NCBI GenBank assembly: GCA_003864495.1
Contig: ML133471.1
Location: 124,001-188,000, forward strand
Source of the DNA: Nemopilema nomurai
Lineage: Eukaryota; Cnidaria; Scyphozoa; Rhizostomeae; Rhizostomatidae
DNA: 64,000 nucleotides
Direction: 5' to 3'
In this document: positions 1-14,210 of the stretch, piece by piece
Position numbering within the stretch: position 1 is the first letter of the stretch
Layout of the letters: each line of letters opens with the position of its first letter
The notes under the pieces: generated by a model
What the model was told of the DNA's origin: nothing
Databases searched by the model: none
Seen by the model: the letters and a program-made list of their open reading frames with translations, nothing else
Program-made: the position numbers and the translations under genes

Positions 1-2078
<2,078 letters not shown>

Positions 2079-2250
2079 CTGCCTACTGTCAAAGCGACTG
2101 TTTTCAGCGCCATCGTTATTAGCACTTGCCGATAAACGATTTTGGCATGTAGCACTGCAGTAGCAATTAAGATAGAACGTTTTTGTAGTCTCCTAGATAT
2201 ATTTGTTTCTAGGCAGAGTTTTTTAGTCAATAATTGGGTGTAAGACATCG

Positions 2251-2256
2251 AATAAA
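2251..2256 (+). terminator. Polyadenylation signal of copy A
   Basis: AATAAA lies about 173 bases after the copy A stop codon. The following sequence, with an atgcactatgatgca motif, is shared with the 3' end of copy B around 15510, which supports this as the end of the transcription unit. Confidence 0.6.
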
Positions 2257-3298
2257 ATTGTCTGCAACACCCGTAATGCACTATGATGCAAGATGTAGAC
2301 AAGATAAACTTTCTTGAACCTTTTCGATTTTACCATTTGTGCGATATGCAATGAAAGTCATGTGATAATCATCATAATAATCATCATAATGATCATCATA
2401 ATAATCATCATAAGCACGACGCTGCTGTTTGTTTTGACGTTTGTGGCTTTTTTCAAAGAAAGTTCTCGAGTCTCTCAGCTTTTCGCACAGGGTCTCCGTG
2501 CACCACCTTTGGTTGGGGGCTTCTTGCACTTTCTTTATTCTACAAACGACCTCTTCGTTTTATCATATCACAGAAAACATCGCTTAAAGAATCCACTTTA
2601 GAGTTCAAAGTTAGACTCAAAGAATTCAAAATCTTACATTTACTACATTCAGCAATAGCTTTTGCTTAGGCAAATTCAAGACCCACTTCAAGCAAAAACT
2701 AAATAAAAGACACCCGGGCAGGTAAAATCTTATGTATCGCATTCAAATAGGCCGTTAAAGTATAAAATGTCGCCAAAAGGAAAAAAAGAGAAAACATATC
2801 AAGTTTTGAATAAGATCTTTCTCGAAGAAGTCAGTTTGGGCTGTTGTGACAAAAATTAATTAAAATTTATTGGTTTAGAACATGTTTTGAAGTATTTGCG
2901 TATACAACGAATATCAATTCTTATTATTCATTTTAATCTCTGTATAATAATACCCTTACTGGCAGGGTGATACGATTCATTATTCGCACACGTTAGTGAT
3001 ATTTGAAAGAAAAGACTAAATTAAGGACATATACTTCGCGGTCATTTATAGGCCAATCCTGAAATGCTGAATTAGGTGAAATGCTAAACGGCTGGAAAAG
3101 CATAGTTTAATTGGGCTTCAACCTATAAAGTGTTTCTACACAATAAGAACTCTAACCATTGCTGACAAAATCTAGTAGTGGTTCTCTTAAAAACTTCGAG
3201 GGAATGTTCAAATGATTGAACTTACGGCTCGTTTTGACAATGAGTGGAATATAAGAAATTCGAAAAATTGGTTTTGCATGCTGAAATCTTTGTTAAAT
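2257..3298. other. Intergenic flank downstream of copy A
   Basis: AT-rich DNA with no supportable gene. It holds a short imperfect ATCATCATA microsatellite at about 2363-2414. The first 150 bases still align loosely with the flank of copy B (about 15500-15650), so this is part of the tandem duplication. Confidence 0.6.
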
Positions 3299-3447
3299 AG
3301 GGCCTCCGACGAAGGGGGGGGGGGGCCGGGCGGAGCCATGGCCCCCGCACATTTTTGTAAAACAATATAGCTTTCCTAAATATATTTTGTTATGATTTTT
3401 AAAATCTTCTTTGGCCCCTCCACTTTCTAACCTGTGTCGGAGCCCAT
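3299..3447. mobile_element. Short hAT-like MITE with 8-bp target duplication
   Basis: A 149-bp segment begins AGGGCCTCCGAC and ends GTCGGAGCCCA, which are imperfect terminal inverted repeats. It is flanked on both sides by the same 8 bases, TGTTAAAT (3291-3298 and 3448-3455). Eight-base target duplications and short inverted ends are typical of hAT elements (family knowledge). The inside has a 12-base G run and no coding capacity, so it is a non-autonomous copy. The superfamily is inferred from target length and ends only. Confidence 0.72.
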
Positions 3448-4008
3448 GTTAAATTATAAATGAAAATATTATTCTAATAAGGCAAGTGCAAAGCTGAAGC
3501 AATTAACTAAGCAGCAACAAAATTTATCATCCTGATGCAAAGATGCAGTGGCTTCAGGACCATACAGAGCACTTTGGCATTTTACTCACGCCAAGTTACA
3601 ATAATAAGCATAATCCAGAACATAACGTCATGCTCGAAGGCATTTTCGAGAAGCGTGCATATTCTGTATGACGTCAACAAATGATGTTATTAAATGCGCA
3701 TGGCACGTGGAAAGAGTCGAAGCTGCATATGAGTGACAGACTCGGAGAAAATGCGCAGGCGCAAAAAGCGGCTGTTCGCTGTTGTGCACCACCAATAGAC
3801 AGCGCGGTTGTACAATTGTAAATTGATCAAGTAAGTAGGGGCAAATAGCAATGCAGATGACGATGCAAAGAATATCGCGCTGCCGTCTTGCTTCTGTATG
3901 CCATAGCACACACCCCGCCTGAATGCCATACAAATTGAAACGAATATGCATGAGTAGACATATAGCATTTGAAGCCTCTAAGTTACTCATAATGGAGATC
4001 CAACTCAC

Positions 4009-4084
4009 CAGAAAAGAGTGCTTCCTCTGGTTCGCCACAATTCACGGATGTGTTCAATCGTAACCATCTGCATTCGGGTTCCAT
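4009..4084 (-). pseudogene. Exon-like segment, possibly a Sushi-type fragment, copy 1
   Basis: On the minus strand an open segment starting at an ATG (4084) reads MEPECRWLRLNTS and later VNCGEPEEALFSG, ending at a consensus donor GTGAGT in phase 1. A related segment with the same final EALFSG and the same donor lies at 17259-17330, about 13.25 kb away, so both belong to the tandem duplication. The CGEP pattern and phase-1 boundary resemble the start of a Sushi/CCP exon, but no downstream exon was found. It could be a decayed exon, an exon of an undetected minus-strand gene or a conserved non-coding remnant. Confidence 0.3.
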
Positions 4085-5151
4085 TGGAGATCAACTTTCT
4101 TCTAGAAGAGAACATTTTCCAGTTGAAATTCAAACGTTAAAGGAAATTTGACTTCATGAAAACGTTATACCTGGAGAGGCTTGCTATTGGTGCTTTGAGG
4201 CGTTTCTCGTTTCATGTTTCAAATGGATTACTTTGAAATAAAATGCAACGGTTGCTGAAATACATGCGCTTCGCCAGTTTTTAAATGGAGAAGAGCATCA
4301 ATTTGTCGTCCCCGCGTAGAAACTATAACAGTCGTAACGATTTGAAACAAATTTACTTTAGGATAAACAGGACAAAGAAGAAATCGTGGAATTCTTGCAT
4401 TTGGAGCTTCGCAAGTTCACCTAATAAAAATTCCCAGTTTAAATCGACGTTAGAAGAAATCCCTGACAAATGTCAAAAGACAATATAGCAATGATGTGGT
4501 ACTAAATGTAACGTAAACAAACATCATCACCGATCTTGAGGTGCGCAGCCGTTGAAAAGCAAGCTTGCGAAGGAGGACTACATGAGAATACCGCTTTTCT
4601 TCACTCGGAATAATTAGCTTCAAAGACCGGAGAATCTCTATCTGAAGCCACTGACTAAAAAATTAGCTGTCAAATTTACTTGTAAAGTTTCCAAAAGAAT
4701 ATCTTGCAAAATTATTCTATTATTGAAAGGGGTTTAAAACTTGTGAGTTGTTAAGATACTATAATTTGTAGAAAATTGTAAAGTCATATTTGCTGGCAGG
4801 CAGAGGCAAAGGAGCTAAACCAATGTTGAAACAAAGATAAAAAGGTCCAGCTAAAGTTCTTGGTGTACATAAACAGCAGATTACTCCCTTGCTGACATTT
4901 CATCAGGCACCAATGCAAAAAGTTTACGATGCTGTAGAATGTAGAATGCCAAAAGACCATTTCTACGACGATTAAACATCGGAATTGACAATTGCAACTG
5001 TAGTATAGGAGAGTTCTTAAGTAGCAAGTGATTGTGTTTATTTTGTACAGGAGAAAGGCACGTGTTTAATGAATAAAGGAGCAAGAGCAAGCTATCACTC
5101 CTGTCACAGATGGCACTCTATGTGTGACATGGGAAGCAAAGGAAACTAAAG
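4085..5151. other. Intergenic, nothing recognised
   Basis: AT-rich DNA. The first 170 bases resemble 17340-17460, continuing the duplicated flank. Short ORFs here have no family features, and I see no RNA gene. Confidence 0.5.
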
Positions 5152-5274
5152 ATGGCGGCAGCCAACGCCCAAGATGTAGTCCACCAGGCAGTGTTGGTGC
5201 TTGCTGAAAGTGCAAAGCATTACTGGACACACGATCAAGTAGCAATTGCATGTCCACAGCTCGTGTGGATTTGA
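5152..5274 (+). CDS. Possible 40-residue small ORF with strong start context
   Basis: An ATG in the context AAGATGGCGGC opens a 40-codon frame beginning MAAANAQDVVHQ and ending CPQLVWI. The context matches both a good Kozak start and the YY1 core AAGATGGCGGC, seen at many animal transcription starts. It could be the first coding exon of an undetected gene, a retroposed fragment or chance. No donor of good quality was found in frame. Unrecognised product. Confidence 0.2.
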   Translation: MAAANAQDVVHQAVLVLAESAKHYWTHDQVAIACPQLVWI

Positions 5275-5460
5275 TACAAAAAGGCCGTTGTGGAGATACA
5301 CAACTTTGAATCCACATCAATATTCAGATTTTGACGTAAGCAAAGAATGCTTGAAACACAAAACTGTGTGTATTTCAGAAGACATATGATGCTACAGCAA
5401 CTTAATATGGCTTGCTACCGAAGCGAATTTGGTCTTCTTCAGCAAGCGACACCGGCTAAT

Positions 5461-5580
5461 CCATAATCGCATTGCAACGAAATTCCCTACGTAGGCATAA
5501 TTTCATGTTCAGTTGAATTTCGCCTATATATTCTCAACGGCTATGTTCCTCATTCCACGAAGCCAGCCGATAATAAAGTA
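5461..5580. repeat. Diverged duplicate of the copy B upstream region
   Basis: This stretch resembles 7070-7175, just upstream of copy B. Both contain gaaattccc followed by cgtaggca, then ttcctcattccac, in the same order and similar spacing (offset about 1606 bases). The downstream half, where the gene would follow, is replaced by a LINE relic. It may be the abandoned promoter of a lost gene copy. Confidence 0.45.
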
Positions 5581-5641
5581 CAATGGGGGGTCTATTGTCG
5601 ATAAGGGTCTGTGGTATTGATGGAAATTCTTTAGATTTAAG

Positions 5642-5950
5642 AAGGACCTATTTATGTATTTCATTAACTACCCAAAGGCTGTCGACAAGATGAAGCACAA
5701 GGAACTTTCAAACGTACTGCAGGATTTATCATATGTATGATTGATCAGAAACTTGTACTGGGATCCAACACATGAGCAAGTTTCCTCAAATTTGCAGTAG
5801 AGTGCGACAACGGTGTGTTCTTCCATTAGATCTGCTCAACCCTTATAGTGGAACACCTTCTATGATAGACAGATGGCATAGATGGGCTATAGATGCAACC
5901 TTTATGAGAAAAGCACTTAAAATGCTGTCATCGTACATAAAAGATTACAT
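5642..5950 (+). mobile_element. Degenerate LINE reverse-transcriptase relic 1
   Basis: Conceptual translation in shifting frames follows a LINE reverse transcriptase of the kind common in cnidarian and other animal genomes: FINYPKAVDKMKH (motif A region), then LIRNLYW, then RVRQRCVLP with LLNPYS (the GVRQGC motif), and finally a WAIDATFM stretch where the YADD catalytic motif should be. At least one stop and two frame changes separate these blocks and the catalytic aspartates are not intact, so it is a dead fragment. Sub-family (RTE- or Jockey/CR1-like) is not resolved. Confidence 0.7.
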
Positions 5951-6129
5951 AACAAATGTATTGATGATTTTGGCCGACCTATGCAGCGGATGTTAATTGT
6001 TAGAGACTAAAGACGGCGTGCAACAGTTTGGGTCTTGCATTTCTCGCGAACCCAGAAAGTAAAACGCAAGAAAATACTGCGTTCATCAGCCAGACACTTT
6101 GATAAAACTAAAACACAAAAGTAACACTA

Positions 6130-6200
6130 TATAGGAATGACTCAGTGGAATGAGCGTTTTTGAATCAGCAAGTTGGAGTTCGATTCCGACAAAAAGTGGT
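6130..6200 (+). mobile_element. tRNA-like SINE head or tRNA pseudogene
   Basis: An RNA polymerase III box A-like sequence TGACTCAGTGG (6138-6148) is followed 39 bases on by a box B-like sequence AGTTCGATTCC (6177-6187), as in a tRNA or tRNA-derived SINE. I cannot fold a proper cloverleaf with paired acceptor ends, so a functional tRNA is unlikely. A SINE tail was not identified. Confidence 0.4.
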
Positions 6201-7335
6201 TCGATACAATTGGGCTTGAAAACCCTTGTGGAAAGAATTTTCCTCCTGTCAGCATTTGCCTCGTTATTACAGATAAATATACGACCCGTTGAAATGAACG
6301 TGGAATCTCCGAAACCAACACTGGAGATTTTAACCATATATATACATGAAAATATATGCAAACTGAATCTAAAATTAGCTTAACATTACTATTTAACAAA
6401 AGACAGAAATGTGGTTTAGGCTTATTGTTGTCATGCAACGTAGAGTAATGATAACCTATCGAAATGCGTAGCTAGGCTAACACGCAAGACATGCGACACG
6501 CGAAAGAGAAGTGTGCAAGGAATGAATGCAATGGGAACCTAACTATCCTGACTAAACTACGAAAATTGTGATACATTAATTACCGACCGTAAAAAAACTG
6601 TCATGTCATTCATCTCTTATCAGTAAAGATTCAAAGCAAGACAACTCCAGTGAAAATAGACGAGATTATCTCTCAGGATTTCTTGCAACTTGCGAATGTA
6701 ACCCTTTGCATTCAAGATAGACAACCCCAGTTCCACGGAGACTTTTATCGACCCAATCAATCAGGCAGTTGAAATGTCTGCAAGCGTTATCACCCTAGCG
6801 TGAAGGGTATTCTACCGTGAGGGGGGTCAGTTGGTCAATTAGTTACGTGTTTTTCTTGGATTTTATTCTGCAAGAGCAGTTCGTTTACACTACAATAAAA
6901 GATGTTTCAATTGCTACTCAGGTAAGTAGAATAGCCATTCTGCTGATTCTATATGATGTCTCTACCTGAGTGATGATTAAACGTATTGCTAGATTTTTTT
7001 AACTGGCGGCAAACATATCCAACAGGATATGCCAAAGGGAACCTTTGAAGATAGGCATCCTTTAATCGTTAAACTATTGTAATGAAATTCCCTTCGTAGG
7101 CAAAATTGTTATCTTCCCTGATTTCGCATTATTTTTGGTGGCTAATTCCTTCCTCATTCCACAAAATCCACCTGCGCTGATTTGTGAAGGTAGTTCAAGC
7201 ATCCCATTGGTCATTGTTTTCTCGCTGCATCGGTGCTAATCAAAAGACTGCTGCAAACAGCACCTTCGCTTAATTCATTTGTGCGATAGAGCTGCAAGGA
7301 ACCAGAACCAGGCAGAACAATATCCCAAGCTAGTC
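6201..7335. other. Intergenic sequence upstream of copy B
   Basis: No gene seen. It contains the promoter-proximal half of the duplicated upstream segment at 7070-7175 and otherwise AT-rich unique-looking DNA. Confidence 0.5.
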
Positions 7336-7338
7336 GGA

Positions 7339-7346
7339 AATAAAAG
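7339..7346 (+). promoter_or_regulatory. TATA-like element of copy B
   Basis: AATAAAAG lies 47 bases before the ATG at 7393. A start of transcription about 25-30 bases downstream would fall near 7368, after the alternative in-frame ATG at 7363, which is one reason for choosing 7393 as the start codon. This is an inference from spacing only. Confidence 0.35.
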
Positions 7347-7392
7347 ATAGCCGTGTCTCTGGGTGAATCCAGTTGTTCTAGCTGATACCAAA

Positions 7393-10300
7393 ATGACGTC
7401 GCTGTTACGATTCGTCCTGCTTCTCGCAATCATGTGCATTGCTGAAGGTTCGCATTTTCGCGGGGCGTATATAACATGGACTGTCAATCAGACAGACAAC
7501 ACCACCTATCCAGCTAATGCTAACTCCAGCACAGCGAAGGTTTGTATGTACAGCTTGTACCTGTCTTCAAGACAGGATTGTAATGACGTCGGCATAGCCA
7601 TGGTTTGAATTTGCCGAGAGAGCTCAAAATCCAAGCAGGCTCAAACAACTCGCAGCAAATTTGGAAAGCACTCGAAAAGCATAAATTTCTGATGAATATT
7701 TACCACATTTTTCAAAGCCATTTCTATGTACCAGCTAACATAACTTCCCACGCGAGAACGATGCGCGTTATCATTACCCCTTACATCCCTAACACTGAGT
7801 CTAGCTCAAATAGTATATCTTATAGTATATAGTATATAGTATATAGTATATAGTATATAGTATATAATTTTTTTTATATCTAATTCAATGGCTTGGGGAA
7901 GATGAAAAGAATACCATCGAAAAAGCCCATTCTGATATGGCTGCCAATCCTCTAAACGCTAGAAGGTTTTCCTCTCTCATTGTTAAATTCCTTCAAAAAT
8001 TAAAGAACACATATACCAAAGTACTTGAAATTTAGACTTACAACCTAAGGTTTACGGCATTGCATAATGATATATATACTGGATGGCATCAGCTGAATGC
8101 TGAGTAAATAGTCAATTAAGCTATCAAGAGGCTGTCCATTTCGACTTGGGGGATTATAATGAAATATTGAATAAACAACGATTAACAAATTTGCTTTTTC
8201 ATTTGTCATGTTTCATCCAGTTCTCATCACCTCCAACCAGCCTTCAGCAAACAAAGAATTCAAGATACCTTAGCATACATGATTCAAACTTGTAAATTCC
8301 TGAAGTGAGTTCATACCAGTTGCTTCTGTATCTTTAAATGCACACAGCCTACTTCAACGTTAGTAACGTAGGCCTAAATACGCAGTCTCAAGCAGTTTCT
8401 TCAACCAACTTAAAAGTCAGCTCAATAGAATGAAACTATTACTCGTTTTTAGATTCACCTCCAGTATGGAATCTCTTGGAGGAGAAGCGACGGTAGTTCT
8501 TACTGCACCAATTCTTCCATAAGAAACTGTCAATATTTTAATCATGGCCAATACATCATACGATATGGTACTGATGGGCGAGCCTTTCCTTACAAAACCA
8601 AAGCAATAACTGCTGGCTTTTATTGTGAAAGATTTAGCTCCTTGCATGACTTCACGATTGGCTCCAATATACATACAATCTACCTGGACAAGAATTATGT
8701 GTACTGGATTCAGTAAGTACCAGCTGTGAGACTATTAAAACCATATGTTAATTCAGGAAGCAGACTCCCAAATCTCTATACTCTTGTGTTTTAATTTCCA
8801 TTCTTGAAATTATGTTAGCGCCCCTCATTATGCCAATACTTTTCATTGCTTTTTGAAGATCATCGTCTTGTTGCTGGGTGTATGGGATGCATTCTTATTC
8901 AAGTTCATCGTGGTATATACAAGCCATAATCTCCTTGAAAAGGCGCAGCGCTAGTCTTCCTAACGCCTACAGAATCAATACCCCACCTCAGATCGGCTTC
9001 CTCCCATCAATACAACAAAGGCAAAATGCTTCTGGCACTTACGATTTGCCTGTATCTGACCCCGATGGAGATGATGTTCAATGCAGATATGCTTCCTATT
9101 TCACTGAAGGAGGAGGGGTGTATAAGTCTCGCATTCCTGGTATGGAGTTGCACAAGGTTAGTAAAGGCCCGCTCCTATTAGCACTATTCCGTTTACGGGC
9201 ATGTTACCAAAGATGGATTTCTAAATTGAAGTGGCTATCAACAAGCACTTGCTATTCATTAGAAGCGTGCGCCTGAAGATAATACGCAGTTTACCATTTT
9301 AACGGTTAATTTGTTGTATGTCCTTAGGTCCTTAGGCCCTTGAATAATGTTTTTTCAAGCTTATTTTTGGAGTAGATAACCAGTTCCATTTGTCTTGGTC
9401 TTGAAGGCATGTCTACAGTTGTATTCAGTGTCTAAACTAACTTCGTGTTAAACTGTTTATTACTTATAAAGGGGTTTTACATTTTAATGGGCTGTTTATT
9501 AACTTCCAAAAATTGATCATAATTGACTCCAAAACACCTAGGTGAAAAGACAACCTAGCTTGCCAAATTAAACGAAAATTCCCGTCGCTGTATGTTTTGG
9601 CGCAATATCGATTCTCCAAAAGATGTTGTCCTGTAGCCAAATCAGAGTTAATTTCGGCATTGAGTTTTTTACAATTTCGACGTGGCTGCCCTCTTTCTGC
9701 AGAGGTTTTGATCCTTATGCTCGTGGGAATCCTTTCGCAATCCTCCTGCAATCGCAATCCTTTTGGGAGGCGAGAAACATGGTCTTAGCATTGTAGGCCA
9801 CATGAGATCACAAAAATCTTATTTTTCAAGAGCCATTCTGAAAGCCAGTGACTTTACAAAAACTAGCAGAATCTGTTGCAAATGCGCCAATGTTATGTGC
9901 TTGCTCTTTTAGGTGACTCATACTTTGCGTCGCCCCAAATAGCAGATAATAATAAATAAATGACTGTATAAAAAATGAATAAGCAAGAGACCGATAACGA
10001 GAAAAAACAAATGAGAAATGAAATTACTGTCTATCGCTTTCATAGTCGGTTCTCGAAAATCTTCGAAGTGTTGATGCCGGCTTCCAGACTTGTTGTGTAT
10101 TTGCATATTCAAGCTGAAAATTTGCTAGCTCCTTTCTTCTAAACAAGCATCTCCTAATACTTCTTTCGCTCTCTCTTTCTCTTTAGAACTGCACAATTGA
10201 ATTCAGCTATCCTTACTATTCCGGTTGGTACGCTTTGGCAATCATGGTTGAAGATTTTGCTTTCAACTACAACAACAGCCAGTGGGAGCGTCAAAGCAGC

Positions 10301-13300
10301 GTGCCATTGCAAATCATGGTGAACATATATGGTAGCTCTGGTAGGGATATTGTTCCGTGCATCATCTTCGTTCCGCGTTACTTGTGATTGCATATGGCTG
10401 TATGTAACCCTTTACATTCCTTAGGGGCTCAAATCAAGTGCTTTTTCATTTAGTATTCAAGCCAACTGGCGACATGGTGGCGCTCAAACTGCGAGCGGCC
10501 TCATAGGATCAGGTTGAATCAGTTAGAAGCATGTTGCCTCACTTAAAGCACGCCTTGAAGGAATTTTTCATTAATGAACGTGGCGTTCAGCCTCATTGGT
10601 ACATGGGCTTATTTTCAAAGCGGCTGACTGGCCACTTGGTAGTGATGTAACAGAAAGCAGATGTACAAATGAAATTTCATGTACATGAGACACAGACACT
10701 CGTTATACTTTGACAAGACTTGGACATTGCCCGAGAGAAAAAATATCACTATTTAGATGATACTTGTGGTGCCTATAAGTCTTGTCTTGGACGGAGTACT
10801 GGAAAGCAACAGCGTTTGCTCATGCCCTTCAGCAGTGGTGGGAGAGTACCTGGGGCTAGTCCCCCCCCCCCCTTCGCAAGCAACAGGTTATCATCATGCG
10901 TAAAGGCATCATCATGTCCCTTCAACTGATGCTATAATGCATAGCCGTTATCCACTTACTGCTGATATGATATGACTTCATGCAAGTCAAAGACGGACGT
11001 TTAGAAAACAAAATTTCAATTCTAATAAACAAACCAGGAGCCTAAAGCACTTAATGCGAATACACACCAACAATTTTTATTACTCTTGCCTTTCATGTCC
11101 AAGAAATTCTGCTAGACTTGCTTTTCATCTTTTATCCAAGAAATTCTGCTAAACATGCTTTTCATCTCTTATCCAATAAATTCTGCTAGACTTGCTTTTC
11201 ATCTTGTTTCAAAAAATTCTGCTAGACTTGCTTTTCATCTTGTTTCAAAAAATTTTGCTAGACTTGCTTTTCATCTCTTATTCAAAAAATTCTGCTGGAC
11301 TTGCCTTTTATCTCTTATTTAAGAATTCTGCCAGACTTGTTTCTCAGTATGCATTGATCAATGGCTATAATCAAGTGCTTCTGCGTAACAATTACCTTAG
11401 AAGAAGTCCATTTCTTGCAGGTGTCACCATTTATGGGGATAATTCGACACAATGTTCAAATAACAAATCTATAAAGTTGAATTCCCAAACCAGCACTTTG
11501 CCTTTCCCGAAGACGAAGGTAACTACGACGCCATCTTTGTCTCCGACTGTCCCACTCTCCAAATCATTAGATGGATGCAAATACTACCAGGTATTGTCAG
11601 ATCCATCTCGTATGGTGACTTATAACGATTGGAGTTCGTATCGCTGTGACAGAGAGGTCTATGGCTGGTACCGCTTCATGGGTGCAGCAGGAAATAGAAT
11701 GATGAATTCCTGTCCTAACATTCGCGGTGGCTATAGATACCGATGTGGCTCATATTACCAAGGCTGGATTCCAACTGGCGGCTTGCCTTCTGTTAGTGAG
11801 GGTAGGTGGTCAGTTTTACGGGTAGGCGAGGTCCTTTGACCCGTCCGTCAAAAGGAATAGATCCTTAATTGCTAATAAGTTATAGTGTTAGAAGTGTTGC
11901 TTATGAAAATGATAAGTTGCTAGTTCGTGGAAAAAATATAAAGTTTGTTTATAAATTTTCTTTGAAGCATCGTGTTAGATGATGCTTCGTGCTCAAACTC
12001 GTTTCAGCTGCTCAAACTCTTCAACGTACAACTTGTTGGAAATGTTGAGTAGAAGAAGGAACAGAGAAACATAGGCCACTTCAGCGAAAACGAGTTTTGT
12101 TAACAACAACAACATAAGCTACCACGCTACAAACGAACGATCTATATAAGGCTACTACGCAGCGATAAATAAGCAGTAATCATCATAACTGAACATGAAT
12201 AATGAGTTCTTAACACAACTGGCAGATTTCCTGCCTTTCCTGTCACCCCTATTCGAGGCAAGCGCTTTTTTCATTTTGCCTAGTTGGTTGAAATGATCCA
12301 TATTTGAGAAAAGGCTCCTTCGTCTATTTAGGTGTGGTTGCGAGATCAGTTTGCTTTTCTCCATATTACTCCTGCACCTGTTCAAGCAGAAGATCAATCT
12401 TGATAAAAAACTGTGGCACCTTCCACGTGTACTGGCTCAATAGCGTACCATATTGCAACTCCCGATATTGTGGTGTTAAGGGTGAGCAGAAATGTTTCGA
12501 ATCCTTGCTTTTTTAATGCCTGGATTTCTTTAATGTCCTTGGTGAATCATTTTGATTGGCAGGTAACAAAGTACTAATAATTGACTTAAATAACGACAAA
12601 AATATATATATATATATCTATGAAACAATTTCAGTCCCAGAATGCAATGCTAGCGACCAGGGTAAACAAATGATATCATCCTCTAGCGAGAAAACCAAAA
12701 AAGAGAATACTTAAGATAAGGCCTTTATGGCAAGTCACGGGCTGCAAGCAACAAAATAGAGTTTTCCAACAGTTTTGAAATATTTTTTTCACAACGTTCT
12801 TTGGTGAAAAAAACATTTACATCTGTTTCTAATTTCATTTCAAGATAAAAGCTCCGTTGTGTCATGTACAAGCAACTACATGAGAATCGATTTGGATCGA
12901 GCCTTTTACGACACCTCCCAATACTCAAGCATTACACTCCGAGATACCTCTTGCAAAGCGTCTTTCACAAGCACTCGCGTCACGCTTGGCAGTGTACCTG
13001 GTGCATGCGGGTCAACGAGAAGCGAGACTTCAACACACATTGTGTACGAGAACGAGGTTATCTTTAAAGGGACAACGCATGGTACGATCACAAGGGACCC
13101 TGAACAACGAGTGAAGTTCAAGTGTCTGCTTGACAAAAATGGGAAGCTCTCCACGTACAGATATTTACCCATCTCAAATGTCACTGGCTCAGAAGGTAAG
13201 ATCCCGTCCAATTTGTAGCTAACGGCATTGACACAGATCGAAAGCAATATTTGGCCGCCCCAATATGGAAACATTTATTCATGCTCCGAAAATATACGAA

Positions 13301-14145
13301 ACATTCTGCCTGTTCAAGCAGGAAGTTTTACAAAAAAAACATTGACTTGCATGAACTGCATGTTTACTCAGTTTGTCTATCAGTTCATAAGATTCAAACA
13401 TACAATACAAAAATCGTTCTGCTATGCAAGTGAAATTTGTTGGCTAGAACAGAGAATTTGCTGAAAATAAATCATATTTATGTCAGATTGTGAATGATAC
13501 ATGTAAATATATCAAAGCAGATTGACGAGGAAAAATTTCAAGTACAAAGCAAAGATTACAGTTCCAGCACGTGTCATTCTAGATGTATTCACTCAAAAAT
13601 TTATTCGATCCTCTTTTTTTCCAGAATGTCCTAAAAATATTCTGCTCTTCATTGAAATTGAAGGAACATGGCCCTGTTGCCCCCCATAATTTCAATGCTG
13701 GTTTCGTCGTTATTGGAGCATTGCATTTAAGCAATAGAGAGCATTGTTTCCAAAAGGCCCATGGATAAACTGGCCAACTACTCCAGGACTGGTTGTAGGA
13801 AGAAATCAGTCGAGAATGCTTCTTTGAACCTTCGCTTCTAACATAACTTCATTTCTTTATAGTTGGGTATGGAAATTTCGGTTTCCATTTTGTCATGTAT
13901 ACGGACCGCACATATAGCCGAATGCACAGTCATTATCCCGTGAGTGTCAAACTCAGAGACTGGATGTACTTTGAGATCTATGCAACTGGTTCCAACAGCA
14001 GCAGCATCATACTTATCGATCAGTGCTTCTCCACCCCCAACATGGACATAAACCATTACTTGAAATACGTCTTCATCAACAACAGGTAGTCCTCTAGCCA
14101 TGATTTTCATACTTTTGAAAACCATGTAAAAATTATGAAAAGTAA

Positions 14146-14210
<65 letters not shown>

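Noticed and set aside
6130..6200. A functional tRNA gene
   Set aside because: Boxes A and B are present but acceptor and anticodon stems do not pair convincingly.
7363..7392. Earlier in-frame ATG for copy B
   Set aside because: The ATG at 7393 gives a canonical signal peptide and lies at a better distance from the TATA-like element; the earlier one cannot be fully excluded.
11092..11345. Repeat array considered as CRISPR
   Set aside because: Units are directly adjacent with no unique spacers, and the genome is eukaryotic.
11192..11420. Extension of the D8C exon frame upstream through the minisatellite
   Set aside because: The frame runs through tandem repeats by chance; the acceptor at 11419-11420 and the phase from exon 4 place the exon start at 11421.
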